Source: Hymenobacter polaris
GTDB lineage: Bacteria > Bacteroidota > Bacteroidia > Cytophagales > Hymenobacteraceae
DNA: 64,000 nucleotides
Assembly: GCF_012927305.1 (NCBI RefSeq)
Contig: NZ_JABBGH010000004.1
Span: 62,001 to 126,000 of the forward strand
Direction: 5' to 3'
Shown here: positions 8,858-17,867 of the stretch, one piece after another
How positions within the stretch are numbered: position 1 is the first letter of the stretch
Layout of the letters: each line of letters opens with the position of its first letter
The notes under the pieces: model-generated
Database searches by the model: none
Seen by the model: the letters and a program-made list of their open reading frames with translations, nothing else
Told to the model about the DNA's origin: nothing
Program-made: the position numbers and the translations under genes

Positions 8858-10318
8858 ATGACTGACTTACGCTTTTGGGCACCGGGCCGGCGCCGGGCCG
8901 GCCTGCTGGCGGGCGGCTGCCTGCTCGCCCTGGCCGCGCCGGCGCAGCAGCTGGCGGCCCCCTTCACCACCCCGGCGCGGGGCTTCAGCAGCTGGCAGCC
9001 CGCCCCCAGCTGGGACCACGCCCTGCTGAGCGGCAACGGCACGCTGGGCGCCCTGGTGATGGGCCAGCCCCACGACGAAACTATTATCTTGAGCCACTGC
9101 CAGCTGTACCTGCCGCTCAACGCCCCCAAGCCGCCCATCGACCAGGCCAGCCGGCTGCCCGAAATTCGGCGGCGGCTGCTGGAGGGCCAGCCCGCGGCGG
9201 CGGCGGCCCTGCCGGTAGAAGAGCGCAAGAAGGAGGGTTTCGACAACGGCAACGACCCCTTCATTCCGGCCTTCGACCTGCGCCTGACCCAGGCGCCGGG
9301 CAACGTGCGCCGCTACCAGCGCAGCACCAACTTCGCCACCGGCGAAACGTCGGTGGACTGGACCGACGACCACGGCACGTTTCAGCGGCGGCTGCTGGTG
9401 TCGCGGCCCGACAGCGCGGTGATGCTCAGCATCACGGGCACCGGCAAAATCAACTGCCGGCTGCACTTCGAGCACCGGCCCGTGGAGTGGAACCAGTGGG
9501 CGCTGGTGGGCGGGGCCGTGGGCGAGATGCGCGCCCAGGCCGAGCTGCAAAACGGCCCGTGGCTGACGTACCGCAGCGAGTTCAAGCACCAGTACCCCGG
9601 CGGCCTGCAAGGCTACGAGGTCGCGGGCCGGCTGGTGCTCACTGGCGGCAGCGCCCGCGTCGAGGGCAACGAGCTGGTCGTCACCGACGCCGACGAGGTG
9701 CTGCTGCTCACCAAGATAACGCCGTCCTACGACTACGCCCACTCGCGGCTGCCGCAGCTCCGGCAGCAGCTGGGGGCGCTGGGGGCCAGCTACCCCGCCC
9801 TGCTGGCCCGCCACGCCGCCGTGCACGGCGCCCTCTTCAACCGGGTGCGGCTCGACCTGCGCGCCGACTCAGCCAACCGGCACCTCTACGCCGAGGAGTT
9901 GCTGCTCAAGGCCCGCACCGCCGTGCCGCTGGCGCTGGTAGAGCGGGCCTTCGACGCGGGGCGCTACAACATCATCAGCGCTATGGGCACCAACCCGCCC
10001 AACCTGCAGGGCCTGTGGAGCGGCACCTGGACGGCCGCGTGGTCGAGCGACTTCACCCACGACGGCAACCTGGCGGCGGCCATCAGCAGCACGCTCAGCG
10101 GCAACGTGGCCGAGCTGCTGCCCGCCTACTTCCGCTACCACGAGCACCTGCTGCCCACCTACCGCGCAAACGCCCGCCGGCTCTACGGCGCGCGGGGCAT
10201 CCACGTGCCGGCCCACAGCAGCACCAGCGGCGTCGACGCGGACTTCGGCGACGTGTGGTGCCTCACCTTCTGGACCGGCGCGGCGGGCTGGACCGCCGAC
10301 ACCTTCTTCGACTACTAG
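8858..10318 (+). pseudogene. GH95-like glycosidase (alpha-L-fucosidase family), truncated at the transposon end
   Basis: 486 residues remain; GH95 enzymes are normally about 750-800. The N-terminal signal region and GH95 N-terminal beta-domain are seen (WDHALLSGNGTLGALVMG), then the start of the (alpha/alpha)6 domain with NLQGLWSGTWTAAWSSDFT. The usual Asn pair of the active site after SDFT is not evident (THDGN is found), so the exact activity is uncertain. The stop codon TAG at 10316-10318 uses the first G of the Tn3-family left end: the frame ends because the transposon begins. The C-terminal third, including the expected second catalytic segment, is absent from the window. With GH2 and GH31 it suggests fucosylated xyloglucan degradation. 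Confidence 0.85.
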
Positions 10319-10356
10319 GGGTCTCACTAGAGTAGGAACAGAAAACCCCGCTAAGG
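10318..10356 (+). repeat. Left terminal inverted repeat of the Tn3-family element
   Basis: 39 bp starting GGGGTCTCACTAGAGTAGG and ending ACCCCGCTAAGG. It pairs with 17128-17166 with mismatches at positions 4, 7, 8 and 18. The outer GGGG and inner AAGG agree with the Tn3 family consensus. Confidence 0.92.
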
Positions 10357-10421
10357 AATTTTAGCCAGCATTAGCTGGGGAAAAGCAAGTAGCTTATCTT
10401 GCTGGCGCTAGCCTCTGCGTT

Positions 10422-11285
10422 ATGTACCCCCCTGCTTCCGCCAGCTCCGACCAGCCGGCTTATATCACCAACCCGGCTCACCTGCCGATGTTGCTTCAGC
10501 AACTCGTCGCGGACCTGGCTGACCCGGCCATTACTTATCTGCTGGGGGGACACTACTACGAGCGCACGAATCACCCGCGCTCCCGGCACTTTCCGGCGGT
10601 GTTTGCCCTGCGGCAGGCCGAAGTAGCCAACGTGGAGGTGGGGCCGGATTTCGTCGCCTTCGACACCGAATTCGTCCGCTACCCCGAACGAGGGGAGCCC
10701 CATTACCCGGGTCCGTGGGCGGACCGCTTCCGCGCCACCGTGCCCTTCGCCCAACTCTACCAACTCTGCCGCAAGGTGCTCACCCCGGCGGCGCAAACGG
10801 CCGAGGAAGTGGACTATGGACCCGAGACCATCCGCTATTATAATGAGGCGGTCTATCAACGGTACCCCACGCCAGCTGCTATCAACCAGGCCTATGCGGC
10901 GGCTCCTCCTTCCGGCGAACACCCCTTGGTGGCCGTGCTGCGTGCGGTGGAAGCGGGTCTGGCGGACCCGAACAATCACTACCTCGTGAATACCACCGCG
11001 TTCGAGAGCCCGGATGGCCCGGTGCTGCTGGGCACGCTCCATCTCCAGACCCATACCATCCAAGGCTTGGTCATCGAAGCGGATGGCTTCACGTGCTCGG
11101 TGCGGTTCGACCCGTACGACCGGCGCGCGTGGTCAACCGTGCGTGTGGCCTTTGCCCAGGTCTGGCAAGTGCTGCGCAGCGACAGCCCGCAGATGGACTT
11201 AGGGAAGGTCACTGCCGCCGACGGTTTACTCTATGACGCTCCAGAGGTGTTGAGCGCCTACGCTGAGCAGGGGCGACTAGCTTAA
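10422..11285 (+). CDS. Uncharacterised transposon passenger protein with an internal duplication
   Basis: 287 residues, soluble, no signal peptide; I do not recognise the family. The protein appears to be two copies of one domain: residues about 24-122 and about 169-257 align around LADPAITYLL / LADPNNHYLV, a middle beta-rich stretch (FVAFDTEF / TCSVRFDPY) and VPFAQLYQLCRK / VAFAQVWQVLRS. It is the first gene inside the Tn3 left end, 65 nt from the repeat, with a weak TATCTTG box at 10395-10401. The next gene begins 4 nt after its stop, so the two are probably one operon. A role as cargo (stress or defence) is only inferred from position. Confidence 0.75.
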   Translation: MYPPASASSDQPAYITNPAHLPMLLQQLVADLADPAITYLLGGHYYERTNHPRSRHFPAVFALRQAEVANVEVGPDFVAFDTEFVRYPERGEPHYPGPWADRFRATVPFAQLYQLCRKVLTPAAQTAEEVDYGPETIRYYNEAVYQRYPTPAAINQAYAAAPPSGEHPLVAVLRAVEAGLADPNNHYLVNTTAFESPDGPVLLGTLHLQTHTIQGLVIEADGFTCSVRFDPYDRRAWSTVRVAFAQVWQVLRSDSPQMDLGKVTAADGLLYDAPEVLSAYAEQGRLA

Positions 11286-11289
11286 TTTA

Positions 11290-11685
11290 GTGGCTGACTC
11301 CTCGATGGAAGAACTTCTCCGCCCCCGCCATCCCCTGGCTAAGTACCACCAGTCGCAGCTGGAATTTCTGGCGGCGCTACCGGAAGCCCAGCGCGCCTAC
11401 CACGCCCGGCTGTTTCGGCTCGGCAACGCCAGCTACCGGTATCAGCAGCAGGCCGCGGGGGAGGTGACGGAAGACGACTTTCGCCATTGGCTCGCAGGCT
11501 TACCCGAGAAGATGCGCCTAGCCATGGAACGCGATGGTTTCGAGGCCAGCAAGAACAGCCTGTCTCTGCGGCGCCATGCGCTCGAGCGCCGCGACCTGGG
11601 CCACGATGCATTCTTGCAAGCCATCCTCTCGCCCGAGGACTGGGCCTACCAGCAGGAGTTGGCGCAGTCGTCACCCCCCAAGTAG
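11290..11685 (+). CDS. Small uncharacterised transposon passenger protein
   Basis: 131 residues from GTG at 11290; an in-frame ATG at 11305 is an alternative start. It is hydrophilic and probably mostly helical, rich in Arg, Leu, Glu and His, with no membrane segment or recognisable motif. The start lies 4 nt after the preceding stop, which argues for co-translation with the duplicated-domain protein. Function is unknown. Confidence 0.65.
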   Translation: MADSSMEELLRPRHPLAKYHQSQLEFLAALPEAQRAYHARLFRLGNASYRYQQQAAGEVTEDDFRHWLAGLPEKMRLAMERDGFEASKNSLSLRRHALERRDLGHDAFLQAILSPEDWAYQQELAQSSPPK

Positions 11686-11776
11686 TAGTGTACCTAGAGG
11701 AAGAAAAAGCAGTGGTCGACGACTAGCTTCGGGTGGCCAAATAGCGTTTTCGGGCAAAAGTTACATCTTAAGGACG

Positions 11777-11807
11777 TTCGTCTTCAGCATGAAACTTGCT
11801 ACATTTG
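11777..11807 (+). promoter_or_regulatory. Bacteroidota-type promoter inside the transposon
   Basis: A -33-like TTCG (11777-11780) is followed after exactly 19 nt by TACATTTG (11800-11807), a full match to the -7 consensus TAnnTTTG. It lies 24 nt before the ATG at 11832, in the only sizeable gap (about 145 nt) of the transposon's gene array. It would drive the third and fourth passenger genes and possibly tnpR/tnpA. The same gap is a reasonable place for a res site, but I could not recognise one. Confidence 0.6.
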
Positions 11808-11831
11808 AAGACTTCTACTCCCTCATCTCCC

Positions 11832-12356
11832 ATGCCTGAGTTGCCGACCTACCCGCACTTCGTGCACGACGCCCGCCTGCAAACCTACCAGCGCTATAAC
11901 TCCCCGACCTGGGTCTGCCAGGTGGGGCCCACCCAGCTCCAGGTGCTGCACCTACGCGCGCCGCGCCTGCTCTATTCGGGTCAGGCGATGCCCTGCGCCG
12001 AGGCGGAGTTCCGTGCCGCCGCCCAGACTACCTACACCACGCTACTGGCGGCCTGCCAGCAGCCAGCCGGACCGGCCACCGCCTACCAGCGCCGGCGCAC
12101 GATGCCCGACGCTTGGTATTACCGGCAGGATGGTCCGCAGTGCGAACTGCGGCTTAACCTGAGCCACGAAGAAAACGGCCCGCTTTGTGTCAACTGGTTG
12201 CTGGAGGACCTGGCGCCCATCCCTGGCTTAGTGGTCGCCGGACCGCCCCGTAGCAGTGACCCGCGCCGGGTGGCGAGCACTTCCCAAGAATACCACGCCG
12301 CGCTAGCCCTGGCCATCCCAGCGCTGATGGCCGCCGCACAGGGTAAGCCAGCCTAA
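11832..12356 (+). CDS. Uncharacterised transposon passenger protein
   Basis: 174 residues from the ATG at 11832, preferred over an upstream in-frame ATG at 11796 because that one overlaps the -7 promoter box. Soluble, with no family I recognise. The C-terminus is alanine-rich and probably helical; the middle has alternating beta-like stretches (CELRLNLSHEENGPLCVNWLLED). The next gene starts 6 nt after its stop. Function unknown. Confidence 0.7.
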   Translation: MPELPTYPHFVHDARLQTYQRYNSPTWVCQVGPTQLQVLHLRAPRLLYSGQAMPCAEAEFRAAAQTTYTTLLAACQQPAGPATAYQRRRTMPDAWYYRQDGPQCELRLNLSHEENGPLCVNWLLEDLAPIPGLVVAGPPRSSDPRRVASTSQEYHAALALAIPALMAAAQGKPA

Positions 12357-12362
12357 TTTAAG

Positions 12363-13406
12363 ATGAAAGGTGCCGCTCCACCCCACCTCAACGACCGGCA
12401 GCGTCAGTACCTGCTGGCGGCCTATCAGCTCGACCAACGGTTAGAGGCGGCTCATAAAAACGATTATCACCGCGGCATTATTGCGCCCGCTTCCGACTGG
12501 CGAGCGATGCCCTATGGCCGGTGGCAGCATTTTCTCTCAAAGCCGCCCACCGAGTTACGCCAGCTGATAGAAGAACAGCAAGCCGCCAGCCAGCAGCGGC
12601 TGGTCGACCCAGGCACCGGCAGCACGTGGAAAGCCTTAGCCGAACGCGGCTTGGTCGAGGTAGAGGAGCGAGCCATCATTTCCGGCCCCGACGGGTATTC
12701 GCTGCCGCATATTCTGCTGACCCGTGAGGGGCGCAAGTTGGTACGCCGACTTACCGGCGAAGTGCGCCCGGTGACGCCGCGCAAGGTCAAGCCTGCGAAA
12801 CCCGAGGGGTTGCTGCAAGCCCAGCAGTGGCTGGCCCTGGTTCGACTCTACGAGTTGGATTTTGAAGGCCTGCCCGCCGACGATGAGCAGGGCCTCAGTT
12901 ATGGGCGTATTCAATCCAAGACCCTAGAGGTATTAGGCGCGCAGGGCTTGGTCGTTGGTTCCCCACTTGACCAGCCGTTGCCCGCGAAACGATATACCAT
13001 CACGGACCAGGGCCGGGAGTTCTACTATGCGTACTACCGTACCAACGCCCTGGCTTACCACCGGGGGCACGAATTACCACGCCCGGTACTCACGGCGGAG
13101 CAGTACACTTTTTGGCAGCGCATGGAGGAACTGAATATAGCTAAGACAAAAGCTATTGCACCAACAAAGGAGGCATACGAGGCCGTGCGACGGGAAATGC
13201 TGCACTTTCAGCTTGCCGGCCCCCTCCACACGCTCTACGTGGCTCCCTATTGGTACATCGCCTTGGCCGGTCGGGGTATTCAATTAGCGCCTAATGTTAG
13301 CCTGGTAGACAGTCACTTCGACACGGAAGCAGAGGCGGTAGCAGCTGGTCAGCAATTGGCCAAACGGTGGGCACTACAACTGTCCTGGCTGGAGCCGGTT
13401 AGCTAA
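12363..13406 (+). CDS. Putative DNA-binding protein with two winged-helix-like units (transposon passenger)
   Basis: 347 residues. Two segments look like winged helix-turn-helix units: about 95-135 (ALAERGLVEV ... ILLTREGRKLVRRL) and about 180-225 (LEVLGAQGLVVG ... RYTITDQGREFYYAY). Both have the helix - short turn - beta-hairpin order seen in MarR/PadR-type proteins ending in (L/I)T..G(R/K). The gene is between an unknown passenger and tnpR, which starts 10 nt after its stop, so it could regulate the passenger genes or transposition. No enzymatic motif is visible. The DNA-binding reading is inference from pattern only. Confidence 0.65.
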   Translation: MKGAAPPHLNDRQRQYLLAAYQLDQRLEAAHKNDYHRGIIAPASDWRAMPYGRWQHFLSKPPTELRQLIEEQQAASQQRLVDPGTGSTWKALAERGLVEVEERAIISGPDGYSLPHILLTREGRKLVRRLTGEVRPVTPRKVKPAKPEGLLQAQQWLALVRLYELDFEGLPADDEQGLSYGRIQSKTLEVLGAQGLVVGSPLDQPLPAKRYTITDQGREFYYAYYRTNALAYHRGHELPRPVLTAEQYTFWQRMEELNIAKTKAIAPTKEAYEAVRREMLHFQLAGPLHTLYVAPYWYIALAGRGIQLAPNVSLVDSHFDTEAEAVAAGQQLAKRWALQLSWLEPVS

Positions 13407-13416
13407 GCCCGACCCC

Positions 13417-14100
13417 ATGGAATATGTTCTTTACCTGCGAGCGAGCACGCAGCGCCAAGGCCTGAGCGGGTTGGGCCTGGAAGGCCAGCGTCTGATTGCC
13501 CACCGCTTCCTGCAACCGGGCGACCGCATTCTGTCCGAATACATCGAGGTGGAAAGCGGACGCAAGAACAACCGGCCCGAGATGGCCAAGGCCATTGTGG
13601 AGGCGCGCAGTGCTAGCGCCACGCTGCTGGTGGCCGAAATGTCGCGCCTGGCGCGCAGTGTCTACTTCACTTCCAAGCTGATGGAGGAGAAAGTGCGTTT
13701 CAAGGCCTGCGACATTCCGCACGCTGATGAGTTCACCATCAATATCCTGGCGGCCGTGGCGCAGAAGGCGGCCAAGGATATTTCGGAGAGCACCAAGCGC
13801 GGCCTGGCGGCCAAGAAGGCCCGGGGCTTTGAGCTGGGCAACCCGCAGAACTTCACCAGCGGCTCGCGGGCGCTGGGCCGGGCAGCCGTGCAGCGCAACG
13901 CCCAGGAGCACGTAGCCAACAAGCAGGCCCGGCGGCTGGCGGTGCTGCTGCGTCGCGACGGGTTGACGTTGGCGGCTATCGCCGACGAGTTGAACACCCA
14001 CGGCTACCGCACCCGGCGGGGCCAGCTCTTTCGCAAGAGTACCGTGTACCGGCTACTACCCCGCGTACAGCCGGTGGCAGCAGAACCAGTAACTGCCTAA
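13417..14100 (+). CDS. tnpR: Tn3-type resolvase, serine recombinase
   Basis: 227 residues. The N-terminal catalytic domain has the nucleophile S10 in YLRASTQRQGLSG, the block EYIEVESGRKNNRP, the RLAR segment after a hydrophobic strand (LLVAEMSRLAR), and the long E-helix region. A C-terminal helix-turn-helix follows (LAAIADELNTHGYRTRRG). It would resolve cointegrates at a res site; it lies 12 nt upstream of tnpA on the same strand. It is paralogous to the recombinase at 20515 (shared GLSGLGLE and YVEVESGKKN-type blocks). Confidence 0.9.
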   Translation: MEYVLYLRASTQRQGLSGLGLEGQRLIAHRFLQPGDRILSEYIEVESGRKNNRPEMAKAIVEARSASATLLVAEMSRLARSVYFTSKLMEEKVRFKACDIPHADEFTINILAAVAQKAAKDISESTKRGLAAKKARGFELGNPQNFTSGSRALGRAAVQRNAQEHVANKQARRLAVLLRRDGLTLAAIADELNTHGYRTRRGQLFRKSTVYRLLPRVQPVAAEPVTA

Positions 14101-14112
14101 GGTCTGACTCGG

Positions 14113-17100
14113 ATGCCCGTAGAGTTTCTGAGCGACGAGCAAGCGGCCCGCTACGGGCGCTACCAGACAGACCCGAATGCGGAGCAGCTCACTCACTACT
14201 TCTACCTTAGCTCGGCCGATGTCCAGTTTCTGGCCCAGCGCCGCCGGGCAGCCAACAAGCTGGGCTGCGCCGTGCAACTGGGTACGTTGCGGTTTCTGGG
14301 CACCTTCCTGCCGGAGCCCACCCAGGTACCCGCCGTGGTCGTGCAGACGCTGGCCACGCAGTTGAGTGTCGACCCCGCTGAGCTCGCCGGGTACCGCAAA
14401 CGCCCCAACACGTGGCACGAGCACCAGCCCCGCATTTTGGCGTACCTGGGCTACCAGCCGTACGACGCCCGGCAGTCCTTTCGGCTGACCCGCTGGCTCT
14501 ACGCGCAGGTGCTAACCAGCACCGTGCGGCCCAGCGTGCTGGTCGATTTGGCCACGGCGCACCTGGTGGCCCAGCGCGTGGTCTTGCCCGGCGTCACGGT
14601 GCTGGCCCGCCTGATTGCCCGGGTGCGCGAACGCACGGGCCGCCACCTCTACCGCCAGCTGCACGCGCGCCTCACCGGGCCCCAGCGAACCGCGCTGGCA
14701 GCGCGGCTGACTGTGCCGGCCGGGGAGCGGCTTACCCAGTTGGAGTTGCTGCGCACCTCGCCCACCCGCGTTTCCGCGCCGGCCCTGGTGGCCGCGTTGC
14801 ACCGCGTAGAGCAGATTCGCGCCCTCGGAGTCGGCACCATACCCGTAGCTGACTTGCCGGAAGCTCGCCTGGCGCGCCTAGCCCGCCACGCCTAGCTAGC
14901 CTGGGCGCAGACCCTGGTGCGCATGAGTGAAGAGCGCCGCCTGGCCACCCTGCTGGTCTTCGTGCAGGCCCTGGAGCGCACGGCCACGGATGACCTGCTC
15001 GACCTCTTCGACAATCTGCTGACTTCGTTGGCGCTGCGCGGGGAAACCAAGCGCCGCCGCGAACGCCGCCGCTCACTCAAAGATTTGGACTAGGCCGCCT
15101 TAGCCTTACAGCAGGCCGTGCAGCTGCTGCTCGACGAGGCCCTTCCGGCCGAGGGGCTGCGCGAGCAGGTGCTCGGCACGATTGGCGAGGAGCGACTGCG
15201 CGCCGCTGCGGCCACGGTGCAGGAATTAGCCAGCCCGGCGGACGACCCGCTCGCGGAAGCTCTGAGCAGTAGCTACGCCAGCGTCCGCCGGTTTCTGCCG
15301 GCGTTGCTGGCGGGCATTACGTTCGAGGGCACCCCCGCCGCCAAGCCGCTGCTGGAAGCCTGGGCCTTTTTGCAGCAGCAGGAAGCCGGTGGGCGGGGCC
15401 GCCCGAAGTGGGCCGCCGCGCCGCGTACCGTCGTGCCGGGGAGCTGGGCGCGGCGGGTGTTTCCCACTAAGGGCGAAGTCAACGCGCAGGCTTACACGCT
15501 CTGCGTGGTGGAGCGGCTGCACCAGGCCTTGCGCCGCCGCGAAGTCTTTGTGCCCACTAGTGAGCGCTACGCCGACCCGCAGGCCGAGTTGTTACGTGGG
15601 GCGGCCTGGGAGGCTGCCCGTGACTCCGTAGCCCGGACCCTGGACTGCTCCCTCGACCCGGCTGTGGAGCTAGCAGGTCTTCAACAGTAACTGCGAACCG
15701 CCTACACCGAGGTAAGCGAGAACTTAGCTCACAATACTGCGCTGCAGCTGGTACAACACGAGGGAGTACCGATTGTGATGCTTACCCCCTTACCCGCGCA
15801 AGCAGAGTCCGCTAGCCTTGCTCGCCTGCGTACGCAGTTGACCAACCGCCTGCCACAGGTCGAATTGGCTGCCTTGCTGCTGGATGTGGAAGCCTTTACT
15901 GGATTTGCCAGTTCCTTTACCCACGTCGCCGATAGCCAGCCCGCCGCTGTGGACCTGCCGCTGAGCATTTGCGCCGTGCTGCTGGCCCAGGCCTGCAACA
16001 TCGGCCTGAAAACGGTGGCCCGCGCCGACGTCCCGGCGCTGACGCTGGCGCGCCTGGCGTGGGTGCAGCAAAACTACGTGCGGGTGGAAACGCTGACGGC
16101 GGCCAATACCTGCCTAGTTGATGCCCAGACGGTCCTGCCGTTGGCGCAGGCGTGGGGTGGCGGGGAAGTAGCCTCGGCCGATGGCCTGCGCTTCGTGGTA
16201 CCCCTGCGCACGCTGCACGCGGGCTGGAACCGCAAGTACTTCGGGGCGGAGCGCGGGGTGACCTATTATAACTTCACCAGCGACCAATTCACGGGCTTTC
16301 ACGGCATCGTGATTCCGGGTACGCTACGCGACTCGCTCTTTATTCTGGCCGGGCTGCTGGAGCAGCAGACCAGCCTGGACCCGCGCGAAATAATGGCCGA
16401 TACCCACGGCTTTAGCGAAGTAGTCTTTGGCCTGTTTTCCTTACTGGGCTACCGCTTTAGTCCCCGATTGGCCAACTTAGCGGACCAGCGTTTCTGGCGT
16501 TTGAATAAGGAAGACGACTACGGCCCGCTCAACGAGTTAGGTCGCCACGTCGTCAATGCCCGCCTGATTCACGACCATTGGGAAGATATGCTGCGCCTGG
16601 CCGGCTCGCTCAAACTCGGCAAAGTCAAGGCCACCGCCGTCATGCGCACGCTGCAACGGTCGGGCTCCCTCTCGGGCCTGGGGCGGGCGGTGGCGGAGTT
16701 GGGCCGGGTGGAGAAGACGCGCTATCTGTTGGCCTACGTGCAGGACGAGGCTTACCGTCGGCGTATCCTGGTGCAGCTCAACCGCGGCGAGGGGCGGTAC
16801 GCGCTGGCCCGAGCTGTCTTCCACGGCAAGAAGGGCGAGCTGCGCCAGCGCTACCGCGAGGGCATGAAAGACCAGTTGGGGGCACTGGGACTGGTTGTCA
16901 ACGCCTTGGTATTGTGGAATACGCGCTATCTACAGCGCGCCCTGGAGCAGTGGCAGCAGACGGAAGGGGAACCGGCGGCCGACGAGGTAGCGCGCCTCTC
17001 GCCCTTGGTGCATGAGCACGTCAATATGTTGGGGCGCTACGATTTCACGCTGCCGGACCGCATTGCGGCTGGGGAACTTCGCCCGTTGCGCAGTCCCACT

Positions 17101-17133
17101 ATTTGGGAAGAGCACTTGGCTGAAATCCCTTAG
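14113..17133 (+). pseudogene. tnpA: Tn3-family transposase interrupted by three in-frame stop codons
   Basis: One frame of 1006 codons, the normal TnpA length, runs from ATG 14113 to TAG 17131-17133 but contains TAG at 14893-14895, TAG at 15091-15093 and TAA at 15688-15690. There is no frameshift, and coding similarity continues across every stop: the DUF4158-like N-terminus, the RRSLKDLD region, and the DDE domain. The catalytic elements are intact in the last part: ASADGLRF (first Asp), IMADTHGFSE (second Asp) and REGMKDQLGALGL (Glu). Each stop could have come from a Gln codon (CAG or CAA) by one C-to-T change. The element is probably immobile on its own, though restart or read-through cannot be excluded. 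Confidence 0.9.
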
Positions 17134-17166
17134 CGGGGTTTTCTGTTCTTACTCTAGTACGATCCC
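17128..17166 (-). repeat. Right terminal inverted repeat of the Tn3-family element
   Basis: The reverse complement starts GGGATCGTACTAGAGTAAG and ends ACCCCGCTAAGG, 35/39 identical to the left end. Three of the four differences lie in the outermost 8 bp. The last codons and stop of tnpA overlap its inner edge (stop at 17131-17133). Confidence 0.9.
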
Positions 17167-17220
17167 AAAAACTACCTGGCCGAGCTACAGCGGCAGCCGA
17201 CCCGTAACGCTTCCGCGTAA
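17167..17220 (+). pseudogene. Short coding remnant abutting the transposon's right end
   Basis: Immediately outside the right repeat a frame reads KNYLAELQRQPTRNASA and ends at TAA 17218-17220; the frame is open back into the repeat. It reads like the C-terminal tail of an unrelated protein and does not resemble the missing part of the GH95-like gene. It may be the other half of a gene once interrupted here. The stretch is too short to identify. Confidence 0.35.
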
Positions 17221-17267
17221 GCAGCCGAGGCGGAGATTTTACGTTAATCGAGTACGAATGCCCTCCC

Positions 17268-17867
17268 ATGCAAGACGTTTCTGCTCTTCTGCGCCACTTC
17301 GAGCCACACCTGACGCTCACCCAGGCCGAGCAGGACTTATTTATCTCGGTGCTGCGGGAGAAACAGGTAAAACGCAAACAATTCGTGGAACAACCGGGCT
17401 ACGTGTCTACCCACCGCAGCTATGTTGTTCGCGGCGCGCTCCGGGCGTTCTTTATCGATGCCAGCGACCAGGAACAGACGATTGCAATGGCCGTAGACGA
17501 CGGCTGGATTGGCGACCCGGGCAGTTTCCTATTGCAAGAGCCGGCGACACTGTTTGTGGAAGCGCTGGAAGACAGTACGCTGCTGCAATGGAGCTACGCC
17601 AGCGAACAGCTGTTGCTGGACCAAATACCGCAGTACGCCCGGTTCATGATGCAAAAGGCGCAACTCATCGCGGTGGGGGTGCAGCGACGGCTTATCTCTT
17701 TGGCCACGCTTTCTGCCGAACAACGCTACGCCGAATTCGCCCGCAACTACCCCGTACTCGTGCAGCGGATGCCGCTCTATGTCATCGCCTCCTATTTAGG
17801 AATGACGCGGGAATTTCTCTCCAAAATCCGCAATCAAAAAATCAGCTCCAAAAGCCGTAAGGAGTGA
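17268..17867 (+). CDS. Crp/Fnr family transcriptional regulator
   Basis: 199 residues. The cyclic-nucleotide-binding-like beta-roll occupies about 20-120 (KRKQFVEQPGYVSTHRSYVVRGALRAFF), a dimerisation helix 125-150, and a C-terminal helix-turn-helix 165-190 (VIASYLGMTREFLSKIRNQ). This is the common short Bacteroidota Crp-like type, whose ligand is usually unknown. Its stop codon lies inside a perfect 14-bp palindrome with Crp-like spacing, and a second copy follows, placing an operator between it and the SDR gene. It probably controls the SDR and ABM genes downstream. Confidence 0.88.
   Translation: MQDVSALLRHFEPHLTLTQAEQDLFISVLREKQVKRKQFVEQPGYVSTHRSYVVRGALRAFFIDASDQEQTIAMAVDDGWIGDPGSFLLQEPATLFVEALEDSTLLQWSYASEQLLLDQIPQYARFMMQKAQLIAVGVQRRLISLATLSAEQRYAEFARNYPVLVQRMPLYVIASYLGMTREFLSKIRNQKISSKSRKE

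Larger units (their letters stand above)
10318..17166 (+). mobile_element. Tn3-family transposon (6.85 kb) with four passenger genes, tnpR and a broken tnpA
   Basis: The element is bounded by 39-bp terminal inverted repeats differing at 4 positions. The left end reads GGGGTCTC and ends CGCTAAGG, matching the Tn3 consensus (GGGGTCT at one end, TTAAGG-like inside). Gene order, all on the plus strand: four uncharacterised genes, a serine recombinase 10 nt after the last of them, and a Tn3-type transposase ending 6 nt inside the right repeat. No 5-bp target duplication is seen: TACTA precedes the left end and AAAAA follows the right end. The GH95-like gene interrupted on the left does not resume on the right, so a rearrangement or deletion followed insertion. 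Confidence 0.9.

Noticed and set aside
8875..10335. 486-codon open frame overlapping the GH95-like gene in another frame
   Set aside because: It is a GC-rich shadow: Ala/Arg/Pro/Gly-rich with no motif, while the overlapping frame has a clear GH95-like sequence.
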